Assembly (NCBI RefSeq): GCF_026262505.1
Contig: NC_067204.1
Location: 992,001-1,056,000 of the forward strand
Origin: Trichomonas vaginalis G3
Lineage: Eukaryota > Parabasalia > Trichomonadida > Trichomonadidae
Direction: 5' to 3'
Length of the DNA: 64,000 bases
The notes below the pieces were generated by a model, which had not been told where the DNA came from, did not search any database, and saw only the letters and a list, made by a program, of their open reading frames with translations. The translations under genes were made by a program, and so were the position numbers. Positions within the stretch are counted from its first letter, which is position 1. Each line of letters starts with the position of its first letter. Below are positions 40,290 through 51,283 of this stretch, one piece after another.

Positions 40290-40544
40290 TTCAAATTTTG
40301 ACTAAAAAAACATCTTTGTTTCAATTATTTCTAGAAAGACTTTGAGTAACTTTTTCATGGGTTATATAACGTTGGGTTACATGTAAAAGAAATTTAAACA
40401 ACTGATCAAGCCATAGTGTTATACCTTAGCACTTTGGTATTCAGATTTCGACATGAAATTTAGGTCCAAATTCATATCTAAAAAGTTATTAAAAAGTGAC
40501 AAAGAAATAAATACGTTACTGTGTAAGAAGGAAAATTTTCTGAG

Positions 40545-41885
40545 ATGAGTAACGATGGAGGAGATTTTTATTCCCTAACAGGAGTCTCAGCTGCTCTTGC
40601 AAGAGATATAGAAGAAAAGATGGCAGGGGAAGAAGAAGAATCAAATCAATTACAAAATACTGAAGAAAATCAGGAAAATAAAAATGAAAATGAAATACCA
40701 CCACAAGACAACGAGAATAACGAAACCATTGAAACATCCAACGAACTTGAACTTAATGAGACAGCAAAAGAAGAAAATATTGAAAAAGTTGATAAAATTT
40801 CACAGAATGTACCATCAAAATCTTCATTTGAATCTCCAGGCGAAATTGATTCTGGTTACAGCGTCCCCGGATTTAATGTTGTTGATGATTTAATACCAGA
40901 AGTTGCTTTAAACATGACATTAGATTTAAATACACTCACGCCTTTAGAAACTCCTCCAAAAGACCTCGAAGAATGCACTAAAGCCATACAGTTATTTCAT
41001 CAAAAAGGTCAATTACCAGAATTTCATCTCCGACAAAAAGTTTTACAATATCTCGAGCGAGTGAAAGTAAATGCTCTTGTCAAACTCAAATACAGTGAAG
41101 CCAAAGAAGCTCAGGACGACATAGTAGCAATTACAAGTGCCTGTATTGCAGAAGATTCCGAAGCTGCCCATGCCGAAAGGATATCTCATTACGAAGAGAA
41201 AATTGCCGAAGCAGAACAGAATCTAATTGATGCCAACAAAGAAACAGAAGAACTTCTTAAGCGGAAACAGAAACAATCACAAGAGAAGCAAAACCAACTA
41301 AAGCAGCACCAAGCAGATGAATTAGATGACTTCGAACAGAAGTGGAATGACGAAGACTTTCTGAGGAGATTTGCAAAGCCATCAAATGAACTCATGACTC
41401 TTCGAAGTGTCGAAAGAGCTCTTGTCGGAGGGAGGGATTTCCTTGGCGCAGAAGAAGCCAGAGCTAAAATAGAATACTTAGAGCAAGTGGAGTCGGAAAC
41501 TGCTCAAGGAAAGGCTGAACAGTCAATGGCAAGAGAACAGGATAAATTATTATTAAAACACCAAAGAGAATTGGCAGCATTCGAAGAGTTGGCACAAAGG
41601 GAAATTAATGATATAGAAAGAGATGGAAAAATGAAGAGAGAAACTATTGAAAATAGATTGGCAAAATTAAGATCATCTTTGGCCGAACTTAAAAAGAGAA
41701 AACCATTGCCGCCTTTACCACAAAGTCCGGCATCCGCTCCTCCAGAGTCAACAATCACCCCAAGAACAACAAAGAGATATAATGTCTATAAATGCGCAGC
41801 AAGAAACCCTAAAATAACAATAAAACCATTGGGTAAGATTGCGGCAAAAAGAAGATCTGCTTTGACAAAAACTGTGAAGATATAA
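40545..41885 (+). CDS. Coiled-coil protein with C-terminal basic region
   Basis: The protein has 446 residues. Residues 1-120 are acidic and disordered (EEEESNQLQNTEENQENKN). A small helical domain spans about 140-200 (LEECTKAIQLFHQKGQLPEF). Then there is a long coiled coil (about 210-385) with the phrase NDEDFLRRFAKPSNELMTLR in the middle, and a Pro-rich and basic tail (PLPPLPQSPASAPP). This layout, with an RFAKPS motif between two coils, recurs in trichomonad coiled-coil proteins as far as I recall. Function is unknown, presumably cytoskeletal. The gene is complete. Confidence 0.75.
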   Translation: MSNDGGDFYSLTGVSAALARDIEEKMAGEEEESNQLQNTEENQENKNENEIPPQDNENNETIETSNELELNETAKEENIEKVDKISQNVPSKSSFESPGEIDSGYSVPGFNVVDDLIPEVALNMTLDLNTLTPLETPPKDLEECTKAIQLFHQKGQLPEFHLRQKVLQYLERVKVNALVKLKYSEAKEAQDDIVAITSACIAEDSEAAHAERISHYEEKIAEAEQNLIDANKETEELLKRKQKQSQEKQNQLKQHQADELDDFEQKWNDEDFLRRFAKPSNELMTLRSVERALVGGRDFLGAEEARAKIEYLEQVESETAQGKAEQSMAREQDKLLLKHQRELAAFEELAQREINDIERDGKMKRETIENRLAKLRSSLAELKKRKPLPPLPQSPASAPPESTITPRTTKRYNVYKCAARNPKITIKPLGKIAAKRRSALTKTVKI

Positions 41886-42271
41886 TTTTTTGTTGTTATT
41901 TTTGTTTTTGTTATTTTATAAAATTTGTATTGTATTTAACTTACAATTTTGATTTTATCAGATGCTGTATATGCATGTGAATACAATCAATTTATATTCA
42001 TATCAATCAATCAAAAAAAAATAGATCATTTGATGTGTTCATAATTAATATTAACGCTATTATAACATCATATTTTATATAGAGAATATTGTTTATCATG
42101 GCTCCATAATGACATTTTCCTAGAATTTTATCCCGAATTCATTTATCATTGCTTTCTTTAGAGCATTTTTAACATTATAGATTTTTTATTCAAACAAAAA
42201 GGTGACAAATAAAAAATGATTCCAAAATTAATTAAATAAAACAAACAACAAAAAAACAATTTTATTAAAAA
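41886..42271. other. Intergenic DNA between convergent coiled-coil genes
   Basis: AT-rich 3-prime region shared by two convergent genes. No terminator or repeat recognised. Confidence 0.6.
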
Positions 42272-43984
42272 TTAGTGAAATCTATTTCTCGATAGCTTTG
42301 GTGTTATTCCTTGACTATGTTTTGCTGCAGGTTTTCTACTTGTCATCTGTTTTGGTTTTGTCAGTATCATAATTCTCTTTTCCAAGTCATCCAACCTTGC
42401 CTGTAATCTTGTCACAGGTTCCTGTGCTTCCACAATTGATTGTTCCATCTTTGCTATTGACTGTTTATATCTAAAGTTTAATTCCTGTGTGTCTACTTCT
42501 AATTTAGAGTTTTTTTCTCTCTGCTCACTTGTTTCTTGCCCATTTTTATCTGCATCGACTTGTGACATCTCCTTCAGCTTCTGCTCGAGTTGTGAGTTCT
42601 CAGTGATTATATCTCTCTGCTCTTTGTGTATTTGCTGTATCTTTCCTATCATATTCTTCAACTGAGCCGCGTAAGATTTCACGTCAGACTTCAGAGAGTT
42701 ATTTGTTTGATTTGGATTTTTGAAACTCCGGTTGATTTCCCTCAGCCTGGCTTTCAGCTCCTGGTTCCTCTTCTTCTCGTCTGTGATCCGCTGCTTGATA
42801 CTGTTCTTCGCTTCAACCAGTTTCCGCATCCTTATCTGCTCAGGATTCGAGGCGGCAGAAATCGCGTCTTCCATGTACCACTTGAACTGGCTCTGCATGC
42901 GCTCCATCATCTCGCCAAGGCGCTCGTTGGGTTCTTGGATGATGGAACCAATGTTGGAGGCACCAAACATAATTAGAGAATTCATGAAAGAAAGCAAACG
43001 TCTGGAAATGTCAGAAAGATGTTTTTCATCTTCTGTGTAGACTTTTTCGACTTTATATGGCTTTTCTTCCTCTGGCTCAATGTCAATCTCTTCCTCTTCG
43101 TGGTGTACTTCCTTTGGTTCTTCTTTGGGAGTGTCGGGGGCTCTTTGGGCTTCGAAATCTTCGAAATCATCTGAAAAGTCTTGATCTTGAGGTGGAGGAG
43201 AGTGATATGCTGTTGCATTTGTCTCCGTGAGAAAGAAACTGGGTTCGTTTTGATGATTCTCAATTTCAAAATTTTCATGATTTTGTATTTCTGCTTCATC
43301 TTTCGGTTTTTCTGGAATTTCTTGCTTTTCAACAGGAGATTCTTCAATTTTGGGTTCTATTTGTGGTAATTCAACAGGCTTTTCTTCCAAGATTTGCGGT
43401 TCTGGGATTTTATTTTTATTAATTTCTTCTTCCTTCGTTTGCTGTCCTTCATCTTCAAAATCTTCAAAATCATCTTGAAATTCTTCCTTTTTAGAAACAG
43501 GGGAAGAAAGTTTTGGAATTGGATTTGAAATTTTGACAGGAATCTTTGTTTTTGTAGATTTTGGCTGCTTTATACAAACAGGTGGTAATTTTTCTTCTAA
43601 TTTAGGTTTGATTATTGTAGGCTTTACGACTTTTTCTTCTTGCTCATTTTCATCTGATATAAAGTCATCATCAAACTCGTCTACTTCTGGTGCAGGAGAT
43701 TGCGCCTGAGAAGGAACGTTTGATGCGACTTTTGAATTCTTTTGAGAATTTTGTACAGAGATTGATGACTTTTCAGGCTGCTTTTTATCCTCGTCAATCA
43801 CAAAGTCGTCTTCTAAATTATCGGTTCTTTGTTTAATAATTTCTTTCGGTTTTTCTTCAATTTCATGTTTTGGAACCTGCATTGGTAATTTAGGTTTTGG
43901 CAATAAGCTGTCACCTTCAAATGGGTTATCTTCTATACCTTCATCTAGTACAAATTCATCACCAACCCCCCCATCATCATCCAT
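42272..43984 (-). CDS. Coiled-coil protein with long acidic/Pro-rich N-terminus
   Basis: The protein has 570 residues. The first half is disordered and carries several repeats of an acidic Asp/Phe motif: DDFVIDED, DEFDDDFISDE, DDFEDFEDE, SDDFEDFEAQ. The second half begins with a conserved-looking helix (LSDISRRLLSFMNSLIMFG) and continues as coiled coil (KNSIKQRITDEKKRNQELK). It ends in a basic tail. The repeated DDFEDFE motifs look like short linear binding sites, for example for a trafficking or cytoskeletal partner; that is inference. The start is supported by a TCATAAA initiator upstream. Confidence 0.78.
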   Translation of the reverse strand: MDDDGGVGDEFVLDEGIEDNPFEGDSLLPKPKLPMQVPKHEIEEKPKEIIKQRTDNLEDDFVIDEDKKQPEKSSISVQNSQKNSKVASNVPSQAQSPAPEVDEFDDDFISDENEQEEKVVKPTIIKPKLEEKLPPVCIKQPKSTKTKIPVKISNPIPKLSSPVSKKEEFQDDFEDFEDEGQQTKEEEINKNKIPEPQILEEKPVELPQIEPKIEESPVEKQEIPEKPKDEAEIQNHENFEIENHQNEPSFFLTETNATAYHSPPPQDQDFSDDFEDFEAQRAPDTPKEEPKEVHHEEEEIDIEPEEEKPYKVEKVYTEDEKHLSDISRRLLSFMNSLIMFGASNIGSIIQEPNERLGEMMERMQSQFKWYMEDAISAASNPEQIRMRKLVEAKNSIKQRITDEKKRNQELKARLREINRSFKNPNQTNNSLKSDVKSYAAQLKNMIGKIQQIHKEQRDIITENSQLEQKLKEMSQVDADKNGQETSEQREKNSKLEVDTQELNFRYKQSIAKMEQSIVEAQEPVTRLQARLDDLEKRIMILTKPKQMTSRKPAAKHSQGITPKLSRNRFH

Positions 43985-43990
43985 AATTTT

Positions 43991-43997
43991 TTTATGA
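43991..43997 (-). promoter_or_regulatory. Initiator TCATAAA before the 570-residue gene
   Basis: On the minus strand TCATAAAAAAATTATG puts a trichomonad-like initiator 6 bases before the start codon. Confidence 0.5.
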
Positions 43998-44043
43998 GAA
44001 ATTTTGGAAATTTTTGAAATATACGTTACTAAAGTTGTCTAGT

Positions 44044-44047
<4 letters not shown>

Positions 44048-44081
<34 letters not shown>

Positions 44082-44120
44082 AAGTGGGGCTTCCAGGGGC
44101 TGCGCCCCTTCTAGCCCCGA
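44048..44120. repeat. Maverick terminus: A tract and GC-rich hairpin
   Basis: Thirty-two A residues (44048-44079) are followed by GGAAGTGGGGCTTCCAGGGG and its pairing partner CCCCTTCTAGCCCC, a stem-loop. It matches the left element end in mirror orientation but has a single hairpin copy and a different loop. Confidence 0.75.
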
Positions 44121-44160
44121 AGATGTTTAGTATAAAATGAGGTTTTTATTCGGAAAATTG

Positions 44161-45037
44161 TTAGTCTTCTGGTGTGAATTCGGAGGACTCTTCGTGTTTC
44201 TCTTCTTCGTGTTTCTCTTCTTCTTCCTCTTCCATTGCTTCTGGGAAGAAGTCTTCTTCTGGGTCGAAAACATTATATAATGTGTAATTGAATGACACAT
44301 TATATCTTTGTTTGAGTTCGCTCTTGACAAAGAACTTAGTTCCAGGAATACAGAAGACTTCTGTGCGTTGGAAAAGCTGATGTCCTGGAACAAATTTGGC
44401 AATTAGAGACTTCTTTTTTCCGAATTGTTCAGGAGTTTCCATGACGACAGTAACAACATCTCCATCTGCGAGGTCTTGTTGTTGTTCGGAAAGGTAAAGA
44501 GCAATGATATAAATGGTTGCTGCGTTGAATTCGAGAAAGTCGAATTCAAATTGTGTTGTCGTATAGCATTCAAACCATTTTGTACAGTTGTCTCCGAACT
44601 CGTCAACGTATTCATCTTGGTCATATCCGTAACTAAAGACTTGGAATTCGGCAATTGTCTTGTCGAATGACCGTTGGATGTTACGAGGAAGATTTTGACG
44701 AACTTGGTATAAAGTTCTCAACATTATGAGCTTAGTAAATGTTGGAAAATACTGAACTAAGACATCGCTAAGCTCAATTGGACTTGGAATTGTCTTAGTA
44801 AGTTCAATTGAACTAGCAATTGCTTTGTTCAGAACTTCACAGAACTGAGTATTGTATATAGCGTCTGGTTGGTTGTTTTCTTCGGCGTCTTGAGATATTT
44901 AGAGCAAATTTGTTGAAGAATTTCTCTTAATTCGCTGTTAGACTTTTTGGTGGTTATTCTAACAGCTGTGCCAGTTCTTGGAGGTTGTGGGGCTTTGGCT
45001 TTGTTAGCGGTTGAGAATTGTTAATGTTGGCTTCCAT
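44161..45037 (-). pseudogene. Maverick end-proximal gene with acidic tail
   Basis: The longest open part encodes 187 residues (MLRTLYQVRQNLPRN at 44724 to the stop at 44161), including FGDNCTKWFECYTTTQFEFD and a tail of EEEEEKHEEEKHEE type. Similar coding character continues upstream to an ATG near 45037 (MEANINNSQPLTKPKP). No family is recognised. The acidic KHEEE tail resembles the acidic linker of the HNH protein at 59270. It has no counterpart in the left copy, where repeats fill this position. The copy is broken. Confidence 0.5.
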
Positions 45038-45508
45038 TAGACAAAAATAAACTGTTTTTTTCGGACTACTCATAGAAAAGTTTAAAATAAACCGTTTTCG
45101 TCAACGGTAACCCCCTCTATTTTTTTATTTTATTGAAAAGTCTCCGTTGGCAAACCGTTCCATCTCAAATATTGAATGAACTATAACGTTTTTTGTTTTC
45201 TATATATACTTTTTTGTCCAACGGTAAAACTTTTTACACAACGGTTTTTTGAGAGTCGTCGCCGTTGACTTTTTGTAGAGCACTCAAAATAGTATAACTT
45301 TGTCCAGACAAGTAAGGGTCTATCGTCGCTACAGGAAAAGTTACGGGCGTTTCAAGGAAGTATACTTTGAGAAGCCTTTCCCCCTTATAGAATGAGATAG
45401 GACGGTTATTTTACAAAACTGACAACACTTTGACCGAGTAGTTTTTTGTGCTGAACAAAAAGTGTCATATAAACATCTGTCAAAAACCGCTTTTTAACTT
45501 CACTTAAA
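45038..45508. promoter_or_regulatory. Divergent intergenic region with a cluster of CAACGG/CCGTTG sites
   Basis: It separates the minus-strand end gene from the plus-strand structural genes. Seven AACGG or CCGTT cores occur between 45092 and 45266, several within CAACGGTAA or CCGTTG, in otherwise AT-rich DNA. YAACGG is the classic Myb recognition core, and trichomonads have many Myb proteins, so this could be a Myb-responsive promoter. This is inference from motif density. Confidence 0.45.
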
Positions 45509-45714
45509 ATGCCACGTAAGCTACGTAAGAATATACGTAAGAGGAAGAGAGCATTGAAAACATCCAATAGTAAAAACTGACACCACAACAACAGTTGCAA
45601 CAACAAATGCTGAATGACCCCACTATGTTGCAACAAATGTCAAGCAATCCTATGCTTTTAAACCGAGTTGTTGGTGCACAGAGTGGAGGTTTAAGAGCGG
45701 CACTTTTAGCGAAA
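45509..45714 (+). pseudogene. Short Arg/Lys-rich Maverick ORF, right copy
   Basis: Starts MPRKLRKNIRKRKRALK, the counterpart of 11629-11889, and leads directly into the coiled-coil structural gene. The basic N-terminus could bind DNA inside a particle. The copy is broken. Confidence 0.45.
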
Positions 45715-48700
45715 ATGGCAGGCTATGGTGGAGCTGCAGACGGAAACAGGATATAACCCTCAAAGTCAAATGAATTGAGTTCACTCAAAAATCAAATAGC
45801 AGATGTCAAAAAGTCAAACATAGACATACAGAAGCAAATAGGTGAAAACGAAAAGAAACTAGAATATGACAGACACACAAAGAAACTCAATGAGTTAAAC
45901 GTAGAGAAAAAGAAGAAAGAAGAACAACTGAAAGAACTAAGTACAGAGGAATATGCGAAAAAAGTGTCAAAAAAGCAACAGAAGTAGCAAAAATGGAACA
46001 AGATGTCTAAAATTTGAAAAACCATACTACTCAATATAAAATACTGAAAGATGAAGAGATAAAACAAAAAGCCCTGAAGACATATATGGATAGCGATGAG
46101 TATAAAAAGGAAGTTGAAGCAAATGTAAAGGCAGAAAAACTTTTACAGTTGCAAAACCAAACCGTACAGTATGAAAAACTTAGCACAAGAAAGTAAAAAT
46201 AACGACGCAGCCATGCAAAAGGCAATGAAAAGCGCAGAATATATAAAAGCTAACAATGACTGGTTAGACGCCCAAGCCAACGCTAAAGCAGCCCAACTCA
46301 TAGGTCAATAAGGACAAAAATACAAGCGGATGAAGACAGTTCAAATGAAGCTTTAACAAATGCTGACTTTAAGAACGCCTTCGAAGCTCTTCATAGTAAG
46401 GTGAAACAAGTGAACGACTTCTCATCTGGAAGAAACTGAAGTCTGAAGGTTTCGACAAAGAGTTAAAAGAAGTAGCACAAAATATGACGAAAATAACAGA
46501 TGCAGCAACTAGACAGGCAGTTCAAAGTGCCTATGACTCCGTTAGAGCAACTGTTGTGGAAAGTCAAGAAAAGAGTTACAACAGACCAAAAAAGACCTAG
46601 TAAATGCTTTCTTAAGAACGAAAAGTCAGGTAGGACATTATGCTGCAGATGGAACATATGTGCCAGCTGGTGGAACTTATATACCAGCTGGTGGAACTTA
46701 TATACTAGCTAGTGGAACTTATATACCACCAAACCCTCCAAGAGAAGCACCTGCACCAGGACTACCTAAAACATTTACATCGTCACATGGACACAGACAC
46801 AGGCATGCACCACAACAACAACAACAATTCAAATCCAGCACAACAACCAACAGTTCAATCCAGCACAGCAACCAACAGTTCAAAACCAGCACAACAACCA
46901 CAAACAGAGCAAGGACATAAAAGAAGTAGAGAACAAGGAAACCAAGAATTCTTAAAAATGCTTAAAGAAGAGTGTGGTTTCCCAGATAGTATTGACTTTA
47001 GTGACAGATATAAAGAAGCTATTGGAAAGTTCAAGGATGGAAATACTGACCCGAACCTATTTAGCTTTATGGCTCAGCACCAAAACGGATATAATCTCAA
47101 ACCTGGAAAATACAAGCTCGCTAAGGGATATGATTTAATAGCATATCATCCAAATGACATGGATGAATTTACTCCGAGATATTTGATGTCAGAGCTAAAT
47201 GACAATTCAACTTTCGTCATGAAACGCGTAAAAAATAGAGACGGAACGAAAGAACAAAAGCTTATGAATGCGGATGACGTAGATAGGGAAATTGAAAACG
47301 GTCTCGGAATATATGAAATGCCAGCAGATGAGGTACAAGAAACTCCACAGGAAGAAGTTCAGATACAACCAGACATGGAAGAAATAGTTCAGCAACAACA
47401 GCTAGAAGAGCCTGAAGGAAACGAACAAGTCACTCCTTTGGAAACTAACTTCACAGAACTAGATGAAGATTTGGAACAGCCGAAAAATCTTGACCCTCAA
47501 CAAGAGTATGCGGAGAATATGGAATATTTCCAAGAGTCTAAAAAAAATTCGGCTGACATAGTAGAAGAATATCGAAAAATGTTTGCCGACATACAAAAGA
47601 CTCCAACACCAGATGAAAATATTCAGCATAGAATGGAAGAACTGAAAAAAATGTACACAAATACAACAACCCTTTTTACTTACGAGCATTTAACGTTCAA
47701 TCTTCGGATGAACTCGGTGAAATAAAAGGTTAAATTTCAAGAAAACATATAGAAATGAAACATTGTTTAAAGTTCATTCAGAACCTAACCAAGATGGAAA
47801 CAAACCTACTTTTGTTTCTGCAGACGATGGAACTACAATGAGATGGGGTCATAAAGCTAATCCAGATAGGTGGTTCATAAACTTACAACCACAATTCCAA
47901 GAAGTTGTAGACGCAATGGAAGTCAATGGTGAACCAGATATAGCTGGTATTTTCAGCGCGGCTTTAATGCCATTGAAAGATATGAAAGATGCAGATATTT
48001 TGGACCAGTATGAAATGAACATGGCTGATGGAAATATAACACCTGACGTTCTAGAACATTTATCTCAAAGAACTACACAGAACCATAGAGATGGTATATT
48101 TGGTGAAGAGTTTAGAAAGAAAGTTAGGGACAGCGAAGGAAGAGAACCTATTGTACATGACCTTGCAAACGAAAGTTTACAAAATGTCATAAAAACTTAC
48201 TTTGCAGACAATGAACTGAGAAGGGATGAATATTTAAGAAAACTCAAATGGACAGTACCAAATGAAATGTTAGTATTGAAAAACATGTTCCTTGACAAAA
48301 TAAAACCAACTACAGAAATAAACGACGCAAGACTGAAAGATTGGGTAAAAGCTTTCCCATTCACAAAAGATATAGTTGGTAACATGGAAAGAAAACCAGA
48401 ATGGCTACAAAAACATATATTTGGAAACGAGCATATTCCATATGGACAGGCACTGTTTGAAGAGCTTGAACCGGAAACTCAGGAAAGAGTCATGCAAACA
48501 ATACGCGAAGACTCAAATACAGACTATGACAAATCTTTCTAGGATATAGGTTACCTGAGATGGGCGACCAGAGCCAAAAGGCAAAAAGGACATGGGAAAT
48601 TTGCAACATACTAGATGAACATAATGCAAAGATGCAACAACTTCAAGCAGAGGGCAATGAAGGAAAAAGAAGAGTTAAAAACTCAGTCAGGAAGAAAGTA

Positions 48701-48720
48701 AAGCTTGGTCACGTGGGTTC
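45715..48720 (+). pseudogene. Large Maverick coiled-coil structural protein, right copy, broken
   Basis: Counterpart of 8740-11686. It shows the coiled-coil N-terminal part, a Pro/Gln linker, the globular EECGFPDSIDFSDRYKEAI region, and the helical end with NPDRWFINLQPQFQEV and ERKPEWLQKHIFG. The linker region also has a short tandem repeat encoding PAGGTYI units, near 46660-46730, expanded compared with the left copy. It is probably a virion structural protein, by position before the capsid gene. Several breaks. Confidence 0.65.
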
Positions 48721-48724
48721 TATT

Positions 48725-50366
48725 ATGACATATAAATCCAACTATTCTATATTTTTACTCATATGAAATGTACGCCGCTCAGAATATAACGCCAACAGTT
48801 TTGGATGCTATGAATGGAAATGTTTCCGAATGGTATAACGAATGCGACAATGCCATTAGAAGGTCAGAAATAGTTCCTGGAACTTACGAATATACAACTG
48901 CTGTTTCTTATGGAAACGTAGGTGAGTTTGGAGAAGGTTCTTCAACAACAGTAGATATTGCTTGCGACAGGTTTCATATATTTCTATTGACAACTCTTTC
49001 TTATACGTGGAACAAGACATTGAAATAAAACCTTCTGCCAAGTTGTCTGACAAAGGTTGCAATGGAATTTTCTATGTCGGATACCAATATGCTCCAGAAG
49101 TTTTCATGGGATATAAGATATATTCTAACTCTGACTTAGTTCAAACAGTAACATGGGCAAACTATGAATGGTTCGCTTTGAGAAACTCAGTACAACCACA
49201 AGCTAGAGAACAAACAGACCAGTATGCAACTATTGAGAAAATAAGAAGACTTGACCCTAACGTTCCAGGAGTTTATGTTAACCTTTCTGGACAAACTGCA
49301 GCAGCAGTAACCAAAGTAAAACTGAAACTTAGAGTTCCTTTGTCATCTTTCCTCATCTTCAGGTTTTTAAGATACTTGCCAAACTGGGCAGGAAAAATTT
49401 CTATCGAACTTACTCCAAGCAAAAATAACTTAGTCATTGCACCAACACAAGACCCATTCACTCTTACAGAAGTAGTGGAACAAATAAAAGTCATTCGCCG
49501 ACTTTTGCAAAACAAAGTTGACTTAGACTTTGGTTTCTCAAACTCAACACTGAAGTAAACTATTATTTCAATGCTGCTGGGAACTGCTTGGGACCCAGTT
49601 AAGTTCACATGCGAAAAATTTGAATGCAAGAGAATAGAAAGCAGACTTGCGTCTATATGTTGGACCCAGATATTTCAAATGCTTTAGCTGCCAAATATAT
49701 TGCAGTTCCACTTATGTTCCCTATACACCAAATATCTGTCAAAGACTTTGCAGGTGAAGTTGGAAACCAAAGTGCTGACCCAGGTGCAAGAACAGATATT
49801 GCTTTAACAACTGCAATGAAACATGCAGATACTATGTTTGTACTGTTCAGACGAACTATAAATGACTATTCTTGTTTCTACAACCCTGGTATTAAATACC
49901 ATATAAACATAGATGGCAAATATTATCCAAGAGAAGAATATTCTACAGTTGAGGATATGAGGTCATACAACTTGACATTAGATGCTATGAACTTTAACAA
50001 CAACTTCACAACAACCATTAACCCTGAAATGCAAAGTTCTATTATGCCATATGTGAAAGTATGGACTCATACAGGAGCTCAAAAAACTCAATATACAAAT
50101 GGAGACCGTTCAAACTTTTGGCTTGGCATTCCATTTGCTGACTCAGAAGACTTATGGGTGGTATTTCAACTGTTGGTACAGTTCAAATACAATATACTGG
50201 TGACAGAGACGGTCCAGATGAATTGAAAGCAAAGAAGTTTACAAAACCAATAGCACTTTTCACGGAAGATGCTCTTTTGAAGATTCGTTCGATGAAACCT
50301 GCTGGGGCTCCTCAGATTGGTATAACGACAGCTTCCATCGAGCAGATTTTGGCAGCAGGTCAGTAA
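48725..50366 (+). pseudogene. Maverick major-capsid-like protein gene, right copy, broken
   Basis: Counterpart of 7048-8711. It encodes a beta-rich protein with MYAAQNITPTVLDAMNG, YVGYQYAPEVFMGYKIYS, WANYEWFALRNSVQ, and a C-terminal half of jelly-roll character (YIAVPLMFPIHQISVKDF, YHINIDGKYYPREEY). It ends ASIEQILAAGQ. A double-jelly-roll major capsid protein is expected at this position and size in Polintons. The call rests on context and composition and would need a structure-based search. It is broken in a few places. Confidence 0.65.
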
Positions 50367-50679
50367 GTTGTTCTTGAACTGACTTCTCTCCGTCAAATAT
50401 TGACAGTACGCCAGTTTTGATATAATATTGTATTATAAACTTACCTTTAGAAATATCGGTCAGTTTTGTTGTTATATTTTTGTCTGCTTCAAGAACTTTC
50501 ACCATCTCGGTTATACCAACTTTCTTTGCTTTATGAAAATATTTTGGTTCAGCAAAGACTGCTATTCTATAACATTTTCCATTGTTTGTATAAAGAACTA
50601 TTCTGTCAATGTATTTGTATTGTTTGTGTGTGTAAACTTTGTTCTGCTTCAATTCGAAGAGATACTCGAATACGTCCAT
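50260..50679 (-). CDS. Maverick 139-residue protein, opposite strand, right copy
   Basis: Starts MDVFEYLFELKQNKVYTHK and includes KYIDRIVLYTNNGKCYRIAVF and GKFIIQYYIKTGVLSIFDG, a beta-rich small domain. Its last 107 bases overlap the 3-prime end of the capsid-like gene in antisense. The same overlap exists in the left copy, so it is a conserved layout. It is divergent from the 193-residue gene with 18 bases between start codons. No family recognised. It looks whole. Confidence 0.6.
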   Translation of the reverse strand: MDVFEYLFELKQNKVYTHKQYKYIDRIVLYTNNGKCYRIAVFAEPKYFHKAKKVGITEMVKVLEADKNITTKLTDISKGKFIIQYYIKTGVLSIFDGEKSVQEQLTDLLPKSARWKLSLYQSEEPQQVSSNESSKEHLP

Positions 50680-50697
50680 CTTTTTATTCTAAGTAAA

Positions 50698-51279
50698 ATG
50701 TCATTTCCGAAAAATAGAAGCGTGAGTGTTTCAAAAGGTTTAATGGCGGTGGCAGATGTGAAGTTAAATTCACCAACTCAAACAAACAGTCAAAGTGTTG
50801 TTGTCAATGTCAAAGAAAGAGATGTTGAAGTGGGGAAACCATACGAAGACGAAGATGGTATAACAATAGTTCCTGTAAAAGAACAACCAACATACCCTGA
50901 AGTTAGCAGAGACTTAAGTTCTGTTGCAGATATTCGAAACGACTACCAACAACTTAAAGACAAACTTAAAACTCAGGAGAAGATTTGTCAAGCTTTGGGT
51001 ATAATGTTAAACTTGGTCGAACACAACCCTGTAAAAGTGAACTCATATGTCATCGCACCTCATGAAATTTTGAAAGAACTATTGAAACTTTTGACAGAGG
51101 CAGACGATATAAACATCAAAGAAATAGAACCCGACATTGCTTGCTGTGGTGTTTCATATAATGTCATTGACAAGATATACGTTATGAAAGGAGGTGAAAC
51201 GTTGAACTTAAAATATAGTTTCCCAGACGTCATAAAAATATTTGACGACCACAACATTTCATTAAAATTTAGTTGCTAA
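50698..51279 (+). CDS. Maverick 193-residue protein, right copy
   Basis: Begins MSFPKNRSVSVSKGLMAVAD. A disordered N-terminus (NSPTQTNSQSVVVNV) precedes a helical segment (QQLKDKLKTQEKICQALGIM) and a C-terminal mixed domain (EPDIACCGVSYNVIDKIYVM). It is followed after 4 bases by the minor-capsid-like gene, so the two probably belong to one transcription unit. No family recognised. It looks whole. Confidence 0.6.
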   Translation: MSFPKNRSVSVSKGLMAVADVKLNSPTQTNSQSVVVNVKERDVEVGKPYEDEDGITIVPVKEQPTYPEVSRDLSSVADIRNDYQQLKDKLKTQEKICQALGIMLNLVEHNPVKVNSYVIAPHEILKELLKLLTEADDINIKEIEPDIACCGVSYNVIDKIYVMKGGETLNLKYSFPDVIKIFDDHNISLKFSC

Positions 51280-51283
51280 GTAA

